A stretch of 64,000 nt of DNA from Chiua virens. Its lineage: Eukaryota; Basidiomycota; Agaricomycetes; Boletales; Boletaceae. The notes beneath the pieces were generated by a model. That model saw only the letters and a list, made by a program, of their open reading frames with translations. It did no database searches and had not been told where the DNA came from. This document shows, in pieces, positions 1 through 12,428 of this stretch (position 1 is its first letter; the number at the start of each line of letters is the position of its first letter). The DNA is taken from assembly GCA_019787685.1 (NCBI GenBank), contig JAHNUO010000001.1:2108001-2172000 (forward strand). Direction: 5' to 3'. A program made the translations under genes and the position numbers.

Positions 1-1
1 T

Positions 2-313
2 CTCGTTATCTTCCAACAGCTCCCGGATTTGATCGCCTCCGTCCGCCAGTTCAATCCGTCCATCGAAACGTTTGACTGTTCGGTTTTCACTGGCGAATAT
101 GTTACAGGGAGTGTTGATGAAGCATATTTGACTCACATCGAGTCGCTGAGGGCTGATCATGTAAAGAACAAGTTGGCCGACTCCAAAGTCGTCGAAACGA
201 AGGGCGCGAATGGTATGAATGGTTACCGCGGCCGGCCTGAGACTGGTTTGGATGCCGCCGTGAATGGGGCTGACGACACCGTGGGGCTACATAACACTTG
301 GAACGTCAGTTGA
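2..313 (+). CDS. ADE4: Amidophosphoribosyltransferase, 3' end (partial)
   Basis: Only the C-terminal ~103 residues are in the window; the gene enters from the left edge and ends at TGA 311-313. It would catalyse the first committed step of purine synthesis (PRPP plus glutamine to phosphoribosylamine) in the cytosol. Identification rests on the C-terminal family block: a QQLPDLIASVRQFNPSIETF stretch followed by a DCSVFTGEYVTG motif and a DEAYLTHIESLR helix, which match this part of fungal Ade4 proteins. After that the tail is low-complexity (KGANGMNGYRGRPETG) and not conserved. No frame break is visible. The catalytic N-terminal glutaminase and PRTase domains lie outside the window and cannot be judged. 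Confidence 0.88.
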   Translation, partial: LVIFQQLPDLIASVRQFNPSIETFDCSVFTGEYVTGSVDEAYLTHIESLRADHVKNKLADSKVVETKGANGMNGYRGRPETGLDAAVNGADDTVGLHNTWNVS

Positions 314-546
314 CAATTGTAGAATCGGTAACGTTTTGAGTGCCAAGTCTCCATCCCTTCCTACTACAACTTCATAACAATACAAAGAAAACATGGAAAT
401 ACTGTAGCCAGCGATGTGTGGGTCTATGATGTTACATGGAATACAAGAACAAAACTATGCGCTTACTGCTTGACGATAAATAACACCGTCCAGAGTGCCG
501 TAATTTGTTCCAGACATGTTGAATAAAGATATCACACGCGTTCATG

Positions 547-1763
547 TCAGCGAGCAGGTACATTGCGGCTATTGGTTCCCGTTTGAGAGGGCAGCTGCGA
601 GAGGGACCGGTGCTTAGGCATGAACAATGCTGCCATAGGGTCCTTCTTTTGTATCGGTGGTTTGGAGGGTCGAAGCTCGGTGGTTTGTGAAGGTGGACGG
701 ATAGGTGATGATGGACGAACAGGTGACGACGATTGAGGTGGTGAAATAGGGACCTTCTTGGAAACAGCACTTGTGGGTTTCGTAGACTGAACAGGGCGGG
801 GGATCGTTTGGGGGACCGAAGCCGATGGCCGAGTGACCGATACGGCCTTGACAGCTATCCGGCTGTCAACAGGTTTTGTCGATGAGGCCGCAAGTGGGCT
901 GGCTGTGGCAGGGCGGTGTACTGTGCTAAGGGGTATTTTTGGGCCTAAGCGATGCGTATACATGGTCCTTTGTAATTTACTCGCGTCATTCTTGGTCTTT
1001 TGGAAGAGAGACAATGGCTGGCTTGTTGTTGACCCTGGAGAGTGTTAGTTCGGCAACAAGTTAGCAAGATAATGCTTACATGTGGTGCGGGCACGTTTGG
1101 CGGGTGGTAATTTATCGGTCAATTTAACTTCACGTTCTTTCTTGCGTTCAACTTCCTCCATACGCTGGTTTCTGATCCTTGATGCAACCTCCTCAAGCCG
1201 ATGGGCTTCGGCTTTACGAAGAATCTGTGTGGTATGAACAGCAAGCGTGGACCCACGACAGATGGGACATACGAAATATTGATCACGCCAGGATTCCGGT
1301 GGCTGGTCAGCGTTTTGTACCAGTTGTTCTGCAAGCAAGGGATACGACTTGAAACATAGACGTTCCCAGAGATCTGATGACAATGAGTCGGAGGGTAAAA
1401 GCAGGCGCTAGTGGGGGACATGCCTGAGGTGTCTTGTTCGAGGTACTGGACGGAATGAGAGAAGGGAGTGATGAAGGGAGATGGACTTGCCGGAGAGGAT
1501 TGTTCCAAGCGAAGGAGTGTATCTGCAGAGCAGCACTCGAGCACGGGTCTAATAACATCGTACCGTACGTCATGACCAAGACAAGTTATGGCTGTTGGAC
1601 TGATGAGGACAAGGATGGACCGAAAGGGGAAGACACACCGTCTGCATGTGCGGAAAGGACTAGGAAGGGATTAGAAAATGGGCGGAATGGGTGTGGAGAA
1701 GGGAAGCTCACCCCGCTGGCAGTAAGAGACGAGAGGGGGGACACGACGAAGAGCAGAGGTCAT
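547..1763 (-). CDS. ELA1: Elongin A (RNA polymerase II elongation factor SIII subunit A)
   Basis: Seven exons on the minus strand: 1712-1763, 1639-1659, 1491-1591, 1424-1445, 1273-1373, 1080-1224, 547-1034, giving 309 aa. The N-terminal half is the elongin-A/F-box-like domain: LVSYCQRVLSAHADAITCLG, RYDVIRPVLECCSADTLLRL, then DTSDLWERLCFKSYPLLAEQ. A basic coiled segment (RLEEVASRIRNQRMEEVERK) and a proline/serine-rich tail follow. The family binds elongin C and acts in transcription elongation and ubiquitination of stalled Pol II. Introns 1446-1490 and 1374-1423 both use GC donors (GCAAGT, GCATGT); only these boundaries restore the conserved frame. Exons of 21 and 22 nt are present. Intron 1225-1272 is a multiple of three without a stop. 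Start chosen because the preceding region has no in-frame continuation. Confidence 0.87.
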
Positions 1764-1819
1764 TGATGATGGAGGGTAAGAAAGGTAGTTGCACCGCTTT
1801 ACATAACTTCAAATATATA

Positions 1820-2432
1820 TCATTCCTCCTCCTCCACTTCCTCTTCATACGCCCGTTCCTGTGCATTCATCGCTCCCACCACATCCTCAGACTCTCCCTT
1901 TTGTACAGATAGTCGCTGCCCTGCTCCCCATGTAATCACACTCAATATGTACTTGCTGCAGTACTCACTAATAAGCGTGTGGATCGCCTCCTGTGTCTTT
2001 CTCTCCAGCTTCGCCAGTTTCTTCTCGGTCTCCCTTTTGAGGTCCCAGTTCGGTCGTTTCGGCGCAATGTTGAATACATCCTGTAGGCGCTCAGTCGTGC
2101 ACGTTGTTCCCATGTGTGTCACCACTACTCACAAGCTCCTGCGCTCTGCGTCGCTCGTCTTCCGCAATGATTGTATCTGCCATATCTTCCACGTCCTTTT
2201 CCACCGTGTCCTGCATCAATCTTTCATTCTGTGTGTGCTTCTTCAGCGTTCGCGTTTCTGGGTCAAAGTTCCGGTTCAGCAACACAGACTGGCTACACAA
2301 CACACTTTATCAATTGCCGCTCATGAACTTATAAAGAGCACACCTATTATCGCCATCTGAGCGTCCTTCCTTCTTGCTTCTGAGTGCAACCAGCCGCGCT
2401 TTTCGTGCCTCCGATGCCTCTTGAAGAGACAT
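1820..2432 (-). CDS. cwf18: Cwf18/CCDC12-type pre-mRNA splicing factor
   Basis: Four exons (2344-2432, 2133-2292, 1969-2080, 1820-1920) encode 153 aa. The protein starts MSLQEASEARKARLVALRSK, continues with the block LLNRNFDPETRTLKKHTQ and has the signature NIAPKRPNWDLKRETEKKLA followed by KLERKTQEAIHTLIRQR; it ends in a glutamate run. This is the Cwf18/CCDC12 family, a small coiled-coil component of the Prp19-associated activated spliceosome in the nucleus. Length and gene structure agree with the family. It is transcribed divergently from GUF1, with 77 bp between the two start codons, and its stop lies 57 bp from the elongin A start. No break or odd residue was seen. Confidence 0.88.
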
Positions 2433-2509
2433 GATCGTTGTCCGTTCACCGCCTGACTAAGCACCTGTTTACTCTCGACTTGAAGTTGAACAGTTGCATC
2501 GCACTTGGA

Positions 2510-5461
2510 ATGCTTCCGGTATGGCGTCAAGTCGGCTTCAAGCTCATCCCGCTATTTCGTTCATTCACCATCTCCTCATGCTCCCGTGCTGATCCAAAAG
2601 AAGTTCTCAATACTGTCGAATTTCCCTGCGACTCCATAAGGTGTGTCTCTTCGCATACAGTTCCGAGGCGAGAAACCATCGGTCACCGGCGCGCAGAAAC
2701 TTTTCCATCATTGCCCACATCGGCATGTTTTGTTTGTTATCCATTAGGACGTACATGCTCACGTCGCTCTAGACCATGGTAAATCTACCTTGGCCGACCG
2801 GTCAGTCGCTTTGTTCGTTAGTGCGTACCAAGTCTCATGTAGTACCTCCGGTCAGACTACTAGAGGTGCATCACACACAGCTCTCCACACATAATCTCAC
2901 CAACACGTATTCAGCTTACAGGCACAATTTCAAAGAAAGCTGTTGGCTCCAACCAGCAAGTCCTAGATAAACTCAAAGTCGAGCGAGAGCGTGGAATCAC
3001 TGGTGAGGTAGCTTCGACTTGAAAAGAAATCAGTTGTGCTTATATAGGGCATAGTCAAGGCTCAGACAGCGAGGTAATAATGTATCTCATTTCCTACTTC
3101 AACCACTAATTCATTTTTCCCAATCAGCATGATGCATGTCCTGAACGCCAGGAAGTATCTCCTCAATCTCATTGACACCCCTGTAAGTTTCGCACAGTGT
3201 ACCTACTAGTAAACCTCGGCTTGACCCTTCACAACAGGGACATGTTGACTTCTCATGGGAGGTATCCCGTTCTCTGGCAGCTTGCCAAGGCGCGCTTTTG
3301 TTGGTCGATGCCACGCAAGGTGTTCAGGCACAGTCCATCTCCGTATTTCATATCGCCAAGGAGAGGGGCATAACTATCATCCCTGTTCTTAACAAGGTTC
3401 ACTTTTTCGGAGCCCTGTTGGTTGTCGAAATTCCTCACGAGACTCCAACACAGATAGACATGCCTGCATCACAACCCGAACGCGTCGCATTACAGTTACA
3501 ATCTACTTTCGGTGTAAATCCCAACGATGTATTACATATTTCAGCGAAAACCGGTCAAGGTGTGGAGGCTGTGCTAAGAGCCATCGTTGAACGAATACCT
3601 CCTCCATCTGCATCTGCAGAAAAGCCTCTGAAGGCTCTGTTATTTGACTCGCAGTGAGTGCTCCTTGCTGATCCTTCTCGTTGACACCGACCTATCTCAG
3701 TTATGATCGATATCGAGGTGTCATCTCACTCGTGAGCCTTCAAGATGGGGTGATTCGTAAAGGTACATACAGGTATAATTTCGTATGAACTTTCCCTTGA
3801 TATGTCACCTCTATGATCACAGGTGATAAAATCGCATCTTGCCACACCCGAAAGAAGTATGAAGTACAGGAAGTTGGTGTCATGCACCCGGAAGAAGTTC
3901 CCACTTCCAGTTTACAACCTGGGCAGGTTGGTTACGTAGCTTGTAACATGAAGGAATCATCAGAAGGTCCGTAAAGCGACGTTTCTCACTGAAATCGTCG
4001 CTCAGACGACTGTCCAGCTTATATTGGAGATACCCTCTACTCTGTCGGTGCACCAGTGGATCCATGCCAGGTTTTCGACCAGTAAAGGCTATGGTAAGCG
4101 TACCTCCATTTTTGCCGTCAAGTTTAATTCTTCAGGTCTCCAGGTCTATGCTGGCATCTTTGCTGTGGACACGAACGACTTTATCAAACTAGAAGAATCT
4201 ATCAAACGTGTTCGTAACTGTCTCGTACTTTCTTCCATCGCATCTCAAGAAGTGTCTACTCAGCTGGTGCTTACTGACCGAAGTGTCTCCGTTCAACGGG
4301 AATCCTCGTCCGCGTTGGGGCAAGGTTGTCGCCTTGGGTTTCTCGGAACCCTACACATGGACGTCTTCCGCCAGCGCTTGGAGGATGAATACGACGCAAG
4401 TATTATTGTTACGGCTCCTACCGTACCTTACAAAAGTGCGTTTTTTTTTTTCATTGTCGCCCCTGGCCTTCCCAGCTGATGGGGAAATTCGAAAGTCATT
4501 TACAGAGACAAGACCGTCGTCGTTAGCAACCCTACGGAGTTCCCCGAAGCCTCAGACTTTTCGTCAAGTGTCAAAGAGGTCCAAGAACCAGTGGTTAAGG
4601 CGACCGTTATTGTCCCTGAAGGTTTGCTAGATCCGTTCCCTATTTTCACTTGGGGCTGGACTTTGCTCAGATTACCTTGGGGAGATGATGGAGCTTTGTT
4701 TTGCTCATCGTGCGGAAAGCTTGGATCATCGCTATCTAGACGCCGGGGTAACCGAGTCTGCTCGCATTATCCTGACATGCACAATTCCCTTGTGCGAGAT
4801 TGTGACCGACTTCTTCGATAAACTCAAGAGCAAGAGTTCGGGATACGCAAGTTTCGAGTGTGTAATCCTCCTTTTTTTTTGTTTCTGTTCCACCATCAAT
4901 TGACCACACACACTGTCAGTTATGAGGATGCCGGGTATCAGCGGAGCGATTTATCCAAGGTATGTTTGAATCGGTATCTTGACTTCATCTTGACTCCTTC
5001 CGAAATAGATGGTTTTTCTCCTCAACGGAAAACCAGTGGATGCTCTTGCATTAATCGTGCACAGATCCGCACAGCAAGATGTCGCGAAAGCGTGGGTCAA
5101 GAAGTTGCGTGAGTAGTCGTTGGATTTTCTAGTTCGCTCTCATGTCGATTACGTTTAGACAAGGTCATACCTCGTCAACTATTTGAGGTCCCGATCCAGG
5201 CAGCTATTGGGAAAAAAATTATTGCTCGTGAAACCTTAAAAGCTCTGCGTGCGGATGTCACAGCAGGTTTGTATGGAGGTACGTACGAATTCGGTAGGGC
5301 TGGTAGAAACCTTACCCAACTATTACTCTATAGGTCATTACGAGCGCAAGATGAAACACCTCGAAAACCAAAAGGAAAGCAAACGTCGCATGAAGCGAAT
5401 TGGCAGTGTGGATCTACCGCAGGAAGCCTTCTTCGACATTTTGAGCACTAAAGCTAGGTAG
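2510..5461 (+). CDS. GUF1: GUF1/LepA (EF4) mitochondrial translation GTPase, one frameshift
   Basis: About 20 exons encode ~645 aa. The N-terminus ([18 protein letters not shown]) looks like a mitochondrial presequence, followed by the G1 motif [20 protein letters not shown], the switch region [14 protein letters not shown] and NKID. The LepA C-terminal domain ends [20 protein letters not shown]. The family back-translocates or remobilises mitochondrial ribosomes and supports translation fidelity under stress. Exon 2856-2865 is only 10 nt; intron 2723-2772 uses a GC donor. In exon 4018-4093 the frame reads [15 protein letters not shown] and must then jump one position to read PGFRPVKAM (near 4062-4066), an apparent loss of one base. 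Everything downstream is intact, so sequencing error is more likely than a pseudogene. Confidence 0.9.
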
Positions 5462-5518
5462 TTATACAAGATTGACCGCACTTCAGAAGTACAGCAAGGG
5501 TCACATCTCGCAACTCTG

Positions 5519-6969
5519 CTACAGCTCATAATCCTCATCATCGTATGCCTCCTTGATAAGTCGGTAAACTGATGATGGGGGATGATCACCGCTGGGAAAG
5601 TAATTGGTACCACCAGACACAAAGAAGTACAACAGACTCACTCATTCGTAACGTATGCATCGATCATCTCTGGTCGCACGTAATCATAGAATGGATTCAT
5701 GACATCCACTTTATCCACCAGATCGCCTTCATCAAACCCGAGGACATTGCTGGGATCACCAAAATCAAGTGCACCATATTCGTGGTATAAATTCCATTGA
5801 GGGGTAAGCTTGAATTGTCCTGCACAGACGACGACCGGCGTGCTGTGAGCGCGAGCAGCTGTTGCGGCTAAAAGTGACCCCGTAATTGCGAACATGCCAC
5901 CATTAGCAAGGATAGCATGTGCGCCCAGTATGACTTTGTTTATTCGCGACATGAGAGCATATATCGAGGAATCGGGAACGAGGACCGTGGATATGCCGGC
6001 TGATGAGAGTGACTCAGCCATCTCGTGGCCGCTGTACCTGTTAGCCCATTGGCCAGACAAGAGTCAAAAACCCATTGGCATAAAGCAGGGAGTTACAAAA
6101 CAGGAGAGGCACTGACGTGGGAGCTGTCTCTGCGACAATGACAGTATACTTGCGGTATGGAGCAGCCGACTTCAAAAATGCCGCTACCGTATTTGACTTG
6201 CCAATTGTGAGGATGATCTCACTTGAATGCATGCTCAATGAACCCGCCGCGCAGTGATGAGAGAGTTGAACGACCTACTCGGAGTGTATGTGATCTTTTG
6301 CATTCTTGGATATGTTATCGTACACAGTCTCAAGTTCGTCAAAGACGTCCTGGATTGCTTCCATGAGCACAGGCTTGAGTGTGCGAGCAAACGCATCGGG
6401 ATCATCAGGATTGTTCTCCATGAGCGTCCCTCGCGCTTCATGGGAGACTCTGAGAGGGGCCGCTTGTTTACGGGGCTGACCTTGTGAGACGAACTTGGCG
6501 ATTGAGAATGTCGGTTTGGACGTCGATAGGGTTGTTGTCCCTTGGGATGCCGTATGATATTCCTCTCGGATGTGATGTAGCACTTTGCGAACAGTGTTTC
6601 CGACGGTGTATTCTGACGAGGGGATCGTGAATGATCAGTGACGGTCAGGCGTTAAACTCGAGGGCGGCGGCCCGGTTAAGACGCAGGCATACCTTTGGGT
6701 TGGGCCTCCACTAATTTTCGGCCCACCGAACGGATGATTTCCACCAGCTGTTCGATGTTTGAAAAACGGGCTTTGGAGACAACTTGACGGAGCACGAGAA
6801 GGGTCTCCAGTGCTGTTTCTCTGGATCCAACTACCTGTCCTGAGGAACAATGAGGCGAATTGGGAATCCTGGAAGAGAATGACTCTGCCGACCGTCTCCG
6901 AAGTTTGGCTGCAAGATTTTCGACAGCTCTTTGACTTGCTGCGACTGAAGGCTCTGTAGCGGCTTCCAT
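5519..6969 (-). CDS. GCD7: Translation initiation factor eIF2B subunit beta
   Basis: Five exons (6693-6969, 6279-6612, 6117-6221, 5642-6037, 5519-5591) encode 394 aa. The protein is a regulatory subunit of the eIF2B complex that exchanges GDP for GTP on eIF2 in the cytosol. Family evidence: [16 protein letters not shown], the helix [19 protein letters not shown], then [37 protein letters not shown], the [18 protein letters not shown] loop and [20 protein letters not shown]. These match the beta subunit rather than the alpha or delta subunits. The N-terminal exon holds a ~16-residue insertion ([14 protein letters not shown]) that I could not remove as an intron with any in-phase splice pair. 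No frameshift seen. Confidence 0.9.
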
Positions 6970-7140
6970 GGTATGGGTTGTTGGTGGACCTGGTATGATC
7001 GAGTCATGTCAACTTATGGGTAAGATCAAGCCCCTAGCCTTCCAAAAAGAGCTAGTTACGTCTAGCCAACTTGAATAGCCTAGCATACTTCTAGTACCGG
7101 TGAATCCACTAGTTCTATATGTTACAGTCGCATGAATCCT

Positions 7141-9789
7141 CTAAATATGCCAGTCCAGCTTATCTGCCCACTTTCCAGGAAGCAACTGAGAAATCTGTTC
7201 AACATCTTTGTCACCTCTTCCAGAGAGACACTGCACGGACAAGTCAGCTTAGCCAGCCACAGTGATCCAAACAAAGATTGCATACTATAACCAGATCTGT
7301 CTCTTTCGAGAGCATCTTTGCCCGGCGAACGCCTTCCCAGATGGCATGCGATGACTCCAACGCTAAACCTCCTTTAAGTGATCGTTCGATGACAAGGAAC
7401 ATGGACTAACCGGGAATAATTCCTTCAAGTTGCGTGATGAGGCGAAAGCCTCTCAAGGCATCTTCGTCTGTCGCTACCAAGTACTCTGCGCGACCCGAGT
7501 CCTTGAGCCAAGCGTGCTTCTGGTCCAACTCCGGGGTAATCCAGGCCCGCACTGATGGAGTGGGTCTCGACAATCTGACCAACATCAGGATTGTAGAATG
7601 TACGTCCGCACGCCATGAAGCACGCCAGGCGTGCCTTTGGAAAGCGTTGCACTGTGCTGATCTCCATCGAGACCTGCTCATTTGGCATGAATGCATGATT
7701 TGACCAGGTATCGGAACACAAACCTTCGCCACCGGCTTCCACTCCGACCAATTGGACGTTTTCGTCTGGTATGAAGTCGTAAAATGTGCCGATTGCATTA
7801 CTTCCACCCCCAACACATGCGACAATGACATCAGGGAGTTTACTTTTGATTTCCTGAAGCTGTGACTTGACTTCCTTTCCTATGACTTTTTGGAAATCGC
7901 GGACGATGGTAGGGAAAGGATGGGGTCCAATGCATGACCCGACGAGATAATGCGTAGTAGCTAGATTGGTTACCCAGTCGCGTAATGCATCATTGACCGC
8001 ATCTTTCAAGGTCCGAGATCCGGATTCGACCGGAATAACCTGGGAAGTATGCTTAGGAATCAAGCGAAGTCGACGGAAAATGGTGACTTACTGTCGCACC
8101 GAGCATTTTCATGCGGAAGACATTCAGTGCCTGGCGTCTGACGTCCTCTGCACCCATGTACACGACACACTCCAATCCGAAACGGGCGCACACAGTTGCA
8201 GTTGCGACACCATGCTGTCCAGCGCCAGTCTCCGCAATGATGCGCTTCTTGCCCAGACGTTTGGCGAGAAGAATCTGAAGATGTTTTATTTACACCACAG
8301 TATCTGTCTAGAAAAGTCCACTTACCTGACCAATGGCATTGTTGATCTTGTGTGAGCCGGTATGGTTCCTATAAAATAATTAACCGGAAGCTGTGGATAA
8401 TCAAAGCAATGTACGCACAGGTCTTCTCGTTTCAACCAGATTTGAGCGCCACCAGCATGCTTTGTGAGGGACTCTGCGAAATACAGTTTTGATGGTCGGT
8501 TCATATAGCCGTAGTAACCTTCAAACTCCTTCCAGAATTCAGGATCGCTCATCGCAGATTTGTGTGCTTCTTCGAGTTCAAGGAGACAGTCAAACAATGC
8601 CTCCGGAACATATTGCCCTCCAAACTGCCCAAACCTTGCGGGCAGGGAGGTGGTTGCAACTTGAGAGGTGATCTTCTCCAAATTAGAAGTAACCGATGCC
8701 GGTGGAGTCGGCATGATCGGTGCTGGTGGGGAAAACCCGTTCTGGCTTATTTTACGGCAGAATGATTCTACTGCGTGAGGAACGGTATCCAGCGACGCCT
8801 CCTTGATGATATTGACCAATCGACTACCGATGACGACGCCATCAGCACCGGCATTTTGAACGTACTCAAAGTGAGCCCGCGTAGCCACACCGAAGCCAAC
8901 GGCGATGGGTATAGTGGTGTGTTCTCTAACACGGGCGATGATGTCAGGGAGCTCGCTATTGATTTTTCCTTTGACGGACGATCCTGTAGTACCCATCTGT
9001 GGATGTTTCAGTAGCAAGGTCGTTTCGATCTAAACATACGTACCCTAGAGACAACATAAATGAAGGAGTCGGCAATAGATGTGAGGAATTTAATACGGTT
9101 CAGGGATGTTGAAGGAGCTATGAGGGGGACATAGGACATGCTAGGTCGACATTATATAGATACTGCGCTCGAAGAGGTTGTTGAAAAACATACTCAGCTC
9201 TTTGACACTTTTCCCTGAAGTTGACCGCTTCTTCGGGCGGGAGGTCAACCATGATGAAGCCATTTGCACCGGCTTCTTTTGCGTCCTGAATAGGCCTTTT
9301 CTTCACCATATGCGATCATGGGATTGTAATAACCTGTAAACCAAAGCAGTGAGCGATGTGATACATTGGGGTGAGTAGAAGAGACTAACCCATGAGCAGC
9401 AGGGGAATTGTGAGTCCGTTTTTGCGTGCTTCTTTAACTTGACCGAGGACAGTGGCATAATCGATGTCATTGTGAACCGCAATCTGGCGACTTTAATATG
9501 AAGGTAGACAAGGAGGAGAGAATTCGGCAAACCGTGTTAGTCTCTTGAATGGTAGGGCCATCGGCGATTGGGTCTGAAAAGGGAACTCCTAGTTCGATGA
9601 TGTCGACACCTCCTTTTTGCATCGCGAGGCATATTGGAACGGTATCAGTTGTTCTCGGATACCCTGCAGTGATGAATGTCACGAGAGCACAAGTTCCCTG
9701 TACTGCGGGTTAGTGATGCTCCTTGTTCGTCGACGAGACAGACGTACATTAGCCTTTCTGGCTTCAAATACATCCCTGATGGCTTGCAT
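7141..9789 (-). CDS. TRP5: Bifunctional tryptophan synthase (alpha-beta fusion), three one-base frame breaks
   Basis: Twelve exons would give 694 aa. The N-terminal alpha domain ([54 protein letters not shown]) cleaves indole-glycerol phosphate; the beta domain ([30 protein letters not shown] with the PLP lysine, [12 protein letters not shown], and a C-terminal [10 protein letters not shown]) joins indole to serine. The alpha-beta fusion is the usual fungal form. Three single extra bases interrupt an otherwise perfect frame: near 9292 (after AYGEEK), near 7590 (after VRTYILQ) and near 7517 (after GVGPE). The exon total is a whole number of codons only when these three bases are dropped. Error in the assembly is favoured, but a decayed gene cannot be excluded from this sequence alone. 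Confidence 0.9.
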
Positions 9790-9938
9790 AGTTCAAGTGG
9801 ATGGTATTTGTGTTTCAAGTCTGATCTGGCTCGATCGTATATACTATCTAGACCGTCGGAGTTTGAATATACGGGAATCTGGGTAACTTACCTAGTGTTT
9901 AGCCTAAGCTTGAAACCAACTACTACAATACTACCCCC

Positions 9939-12371
9939 ATGGAGTCGCAGCCCTCTGAAGAAACCCGGGTGCTCGTCATATACACTGGCGGGACTATTGG
10001 CATGCTTGTTGGGGCCCACGGATACGTGCCAGAGCCGTTCTTTCTAACAGAGACTCTTAAAAGTCAGAAACGCTTTCACGATCCTCTCCAAGATTCCCTC
10101 TTTTCGCATGCATCCTCCGTAAAGGGTTACAGAGAATGGTCATCTAGTGGCAGGTCCAGTCCAGTCAGCTCCACTTCTGGCCCTCCCACCCCCACCCTCT
10201 GCGTGAAATCATCTCGTCCTATTGGCAGCGTGCAATCTCTTGCTCCAGACGGGAGGAACGTGCCCCGAGATGCTATCCAATGCGAAAGGATTTCAGACAG
10301 TGTCTATCAAGCAAAGCTTCCTTCCTTGGTTACTCCCAGGAGCGTTGCTCCCGGTCTCATGGGGGGCAAGCGTATCCGCTATGCTATTCTCGAGGTATGT
10401 GATATGCCTACGAGACAATCTCAAGGCAAACAGACATTTTAGTGGGATCCTTTGCTCGATAGCAGCAACATCGGGATCGATGGTGCATGTTGCCTTCGTG
10501 TGACACAGAGCTCTCCCCTCACATTATGCAGATTGGATTCGTGTAGCGACGGAGATAGAACTCAACTATACGGACTTCGACGCGTTCGTAATCCTTCACG
10601 GAACAGATACCATGTGTTATTCGTCCAGCGCGCTCAGCTTCCTGCTTGAGGACCTCGGAAAGACTGTGGTCTGTTTCTCCTCTATCCGTTTCACGTAAAA
10701 TCTCATTCGGTCCGTCAGATTCTAACTGGCGCGCAGATACCCCTTTCCCAGCTTCGAAACGATGCTGTGGATAATCTTCTTGGAGCGTTATCAATTGCAG
10801 GACATTATATCATACCAGGTACTCCTTGCACTTGTGGAGTTATTGGTGATGTTCACCGTCCCTAGAGTGTAGCCTCTTCTTTAATCATACTCTCTATCGC
10901 GGGAACCGAGTCTCCAAGATATCTTCCTACGATCTAAATGCCTTCCATAGCCCAAACTTTCCTTCGCTAGTCAGTGGTATGTCCTGCATTTCGTTTACGT
11001 TCCTGAGTGACTCGGTATGGCCTGACATCATGATAGTTGGTATTGATATCGTGGTGAACTGGAATGACGTTCTAAGGCAAACGAATTTACGTCGCTTCAG
11101 AGCTCATAAAGGTTGATGAATTAGTTTCACTACGAGCCTCGCTGACCCTCATGTGCGGTAATAGAAATGTGTCCCCATGTTGGTAAGTGACCGAACTAAC
11201 TTACTAAATCCACTTCCCTCATTGCATTGCAGCCACCCTTCGCCTGTTCCCTGGAATGAGCGATGTCACTGTTCGTGCATTCTTGGCTCCGCCAACCCGT
11301 GGTATCGTACTCGAGACATTCGGCGCTGGGAATGCACCCCAGCGGCCTGACCTCATGGCAGCTCTCAAGGAGGCATGTGACTCCGGCATGGTAATTGTTG
11401 CGATATCGCAATGCATGAAGGGCTCCGTCTCTGACGCATATGAAACCGGTCGAACTTTGCAGAAAGCGGGCGTTGTTCCGGGCGGAGATATGACACCAGA
11501 GGTAACGTGAGTCGTTATGTTCCTATAGTCGAAACCTAAGAACTGGAAACAGTGCGCCCTTACCAAGCTTGCTTACCTCCTATCGAAACCCGAACTCAGC
11601 GTTCATCAAGTTAGGGAATTGATTAGCATGCCCCTGCGCGGCGAACTCACCCGTCCCACCATCTCATCGCCGACCCAACCGTCGGCGGCTGTACCTGGTC
11701 TACCGAACATTCAGGGAATTCTAAGTCAGTTTGTACGACTTTCCAGCTTAAGTTCGGCGCACAAAATACCAAAGATCACCTTCTCCCCATCCATGGGCGA
11801 TGGGGTTCAGGATGCGACCGCTTCGTGGTCCGACACTGCAGGCGAGACAGCATTGACCGAAGCAGCCCTCCTTCCCTTACTTATACACCTTGCCGCTGCT
11901 CGGAACGACACCGAGAGCCTACAATTTTGTATAGCTACCGCAGCTGCATGGGAAGCGGAAGATGTCTCCATTCCAGGGGGTGTCGTGAACTGTCTTGAAG
12001 CTGGCTCTGGTCGTTCTCCGCTACATGTGGCAGCCCTCAATGGAAATACCGCGAGCGTGACTTATTTGCTCGAGTCTGGCGCACTCGTGCATCTTAGAGA
12101 TACACTCGGGCACACTGCTTTGTATTATGTGGGCGCATTCTCATCGTGGCTTGCGTTATACTTACAAGATTTCCACTCGTCGTAGGCGGCTCGCCAGGGA
12201 CGCAAGGATGTTGTAGACATCCTCCTGGCTTCTGGAGCCAACCTTGGGGGTTCGGATTGTGAAGCTGGATATGCTAAGTTATCTCTCAATAATGCCTTCG
12301 GTTCTGGAGACCAAAAATACGATCGAGATTTGGGACAAGATCAAGAGAAATGCGAGATCGTGAAGATTTGA
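9939..12371 (+). CDS. L-asparaginase (type I) with C-terminal ankyrin repeats
   Basis: Ten exons (one of only 18 nt, 11165-11182) encode 655 aa. It would hydrolyse asparagine to aspartate and ammonia. The nucleophile region is [15 protein letters not shown]; the second catalytic block is [20 protein letters not shown] followed by [20 protein letters not shown] serine/proline-rich insertion (residues ~60-110) separates the first motif from [16 protein letters not shown], as in other fungal asparaginases related to the animal 60-kDa lysophospholipase. The C-terminus carries ankyrin repeats ([20 protein letters not shown], then [20 protein letters not shown]). No signal peptide is seen, so a cytosolic enzyme is likely. 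It is divergent from the tryptophan synthase gene, 149 bp between starts. No frame break. Confidence 0.9.
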
Positions 12372-12428
12372 GAACTACATAGTAGGGTATACGAGTAAAT
12401 TAATGAGGGCACCTAGTGTATGTGAAGA

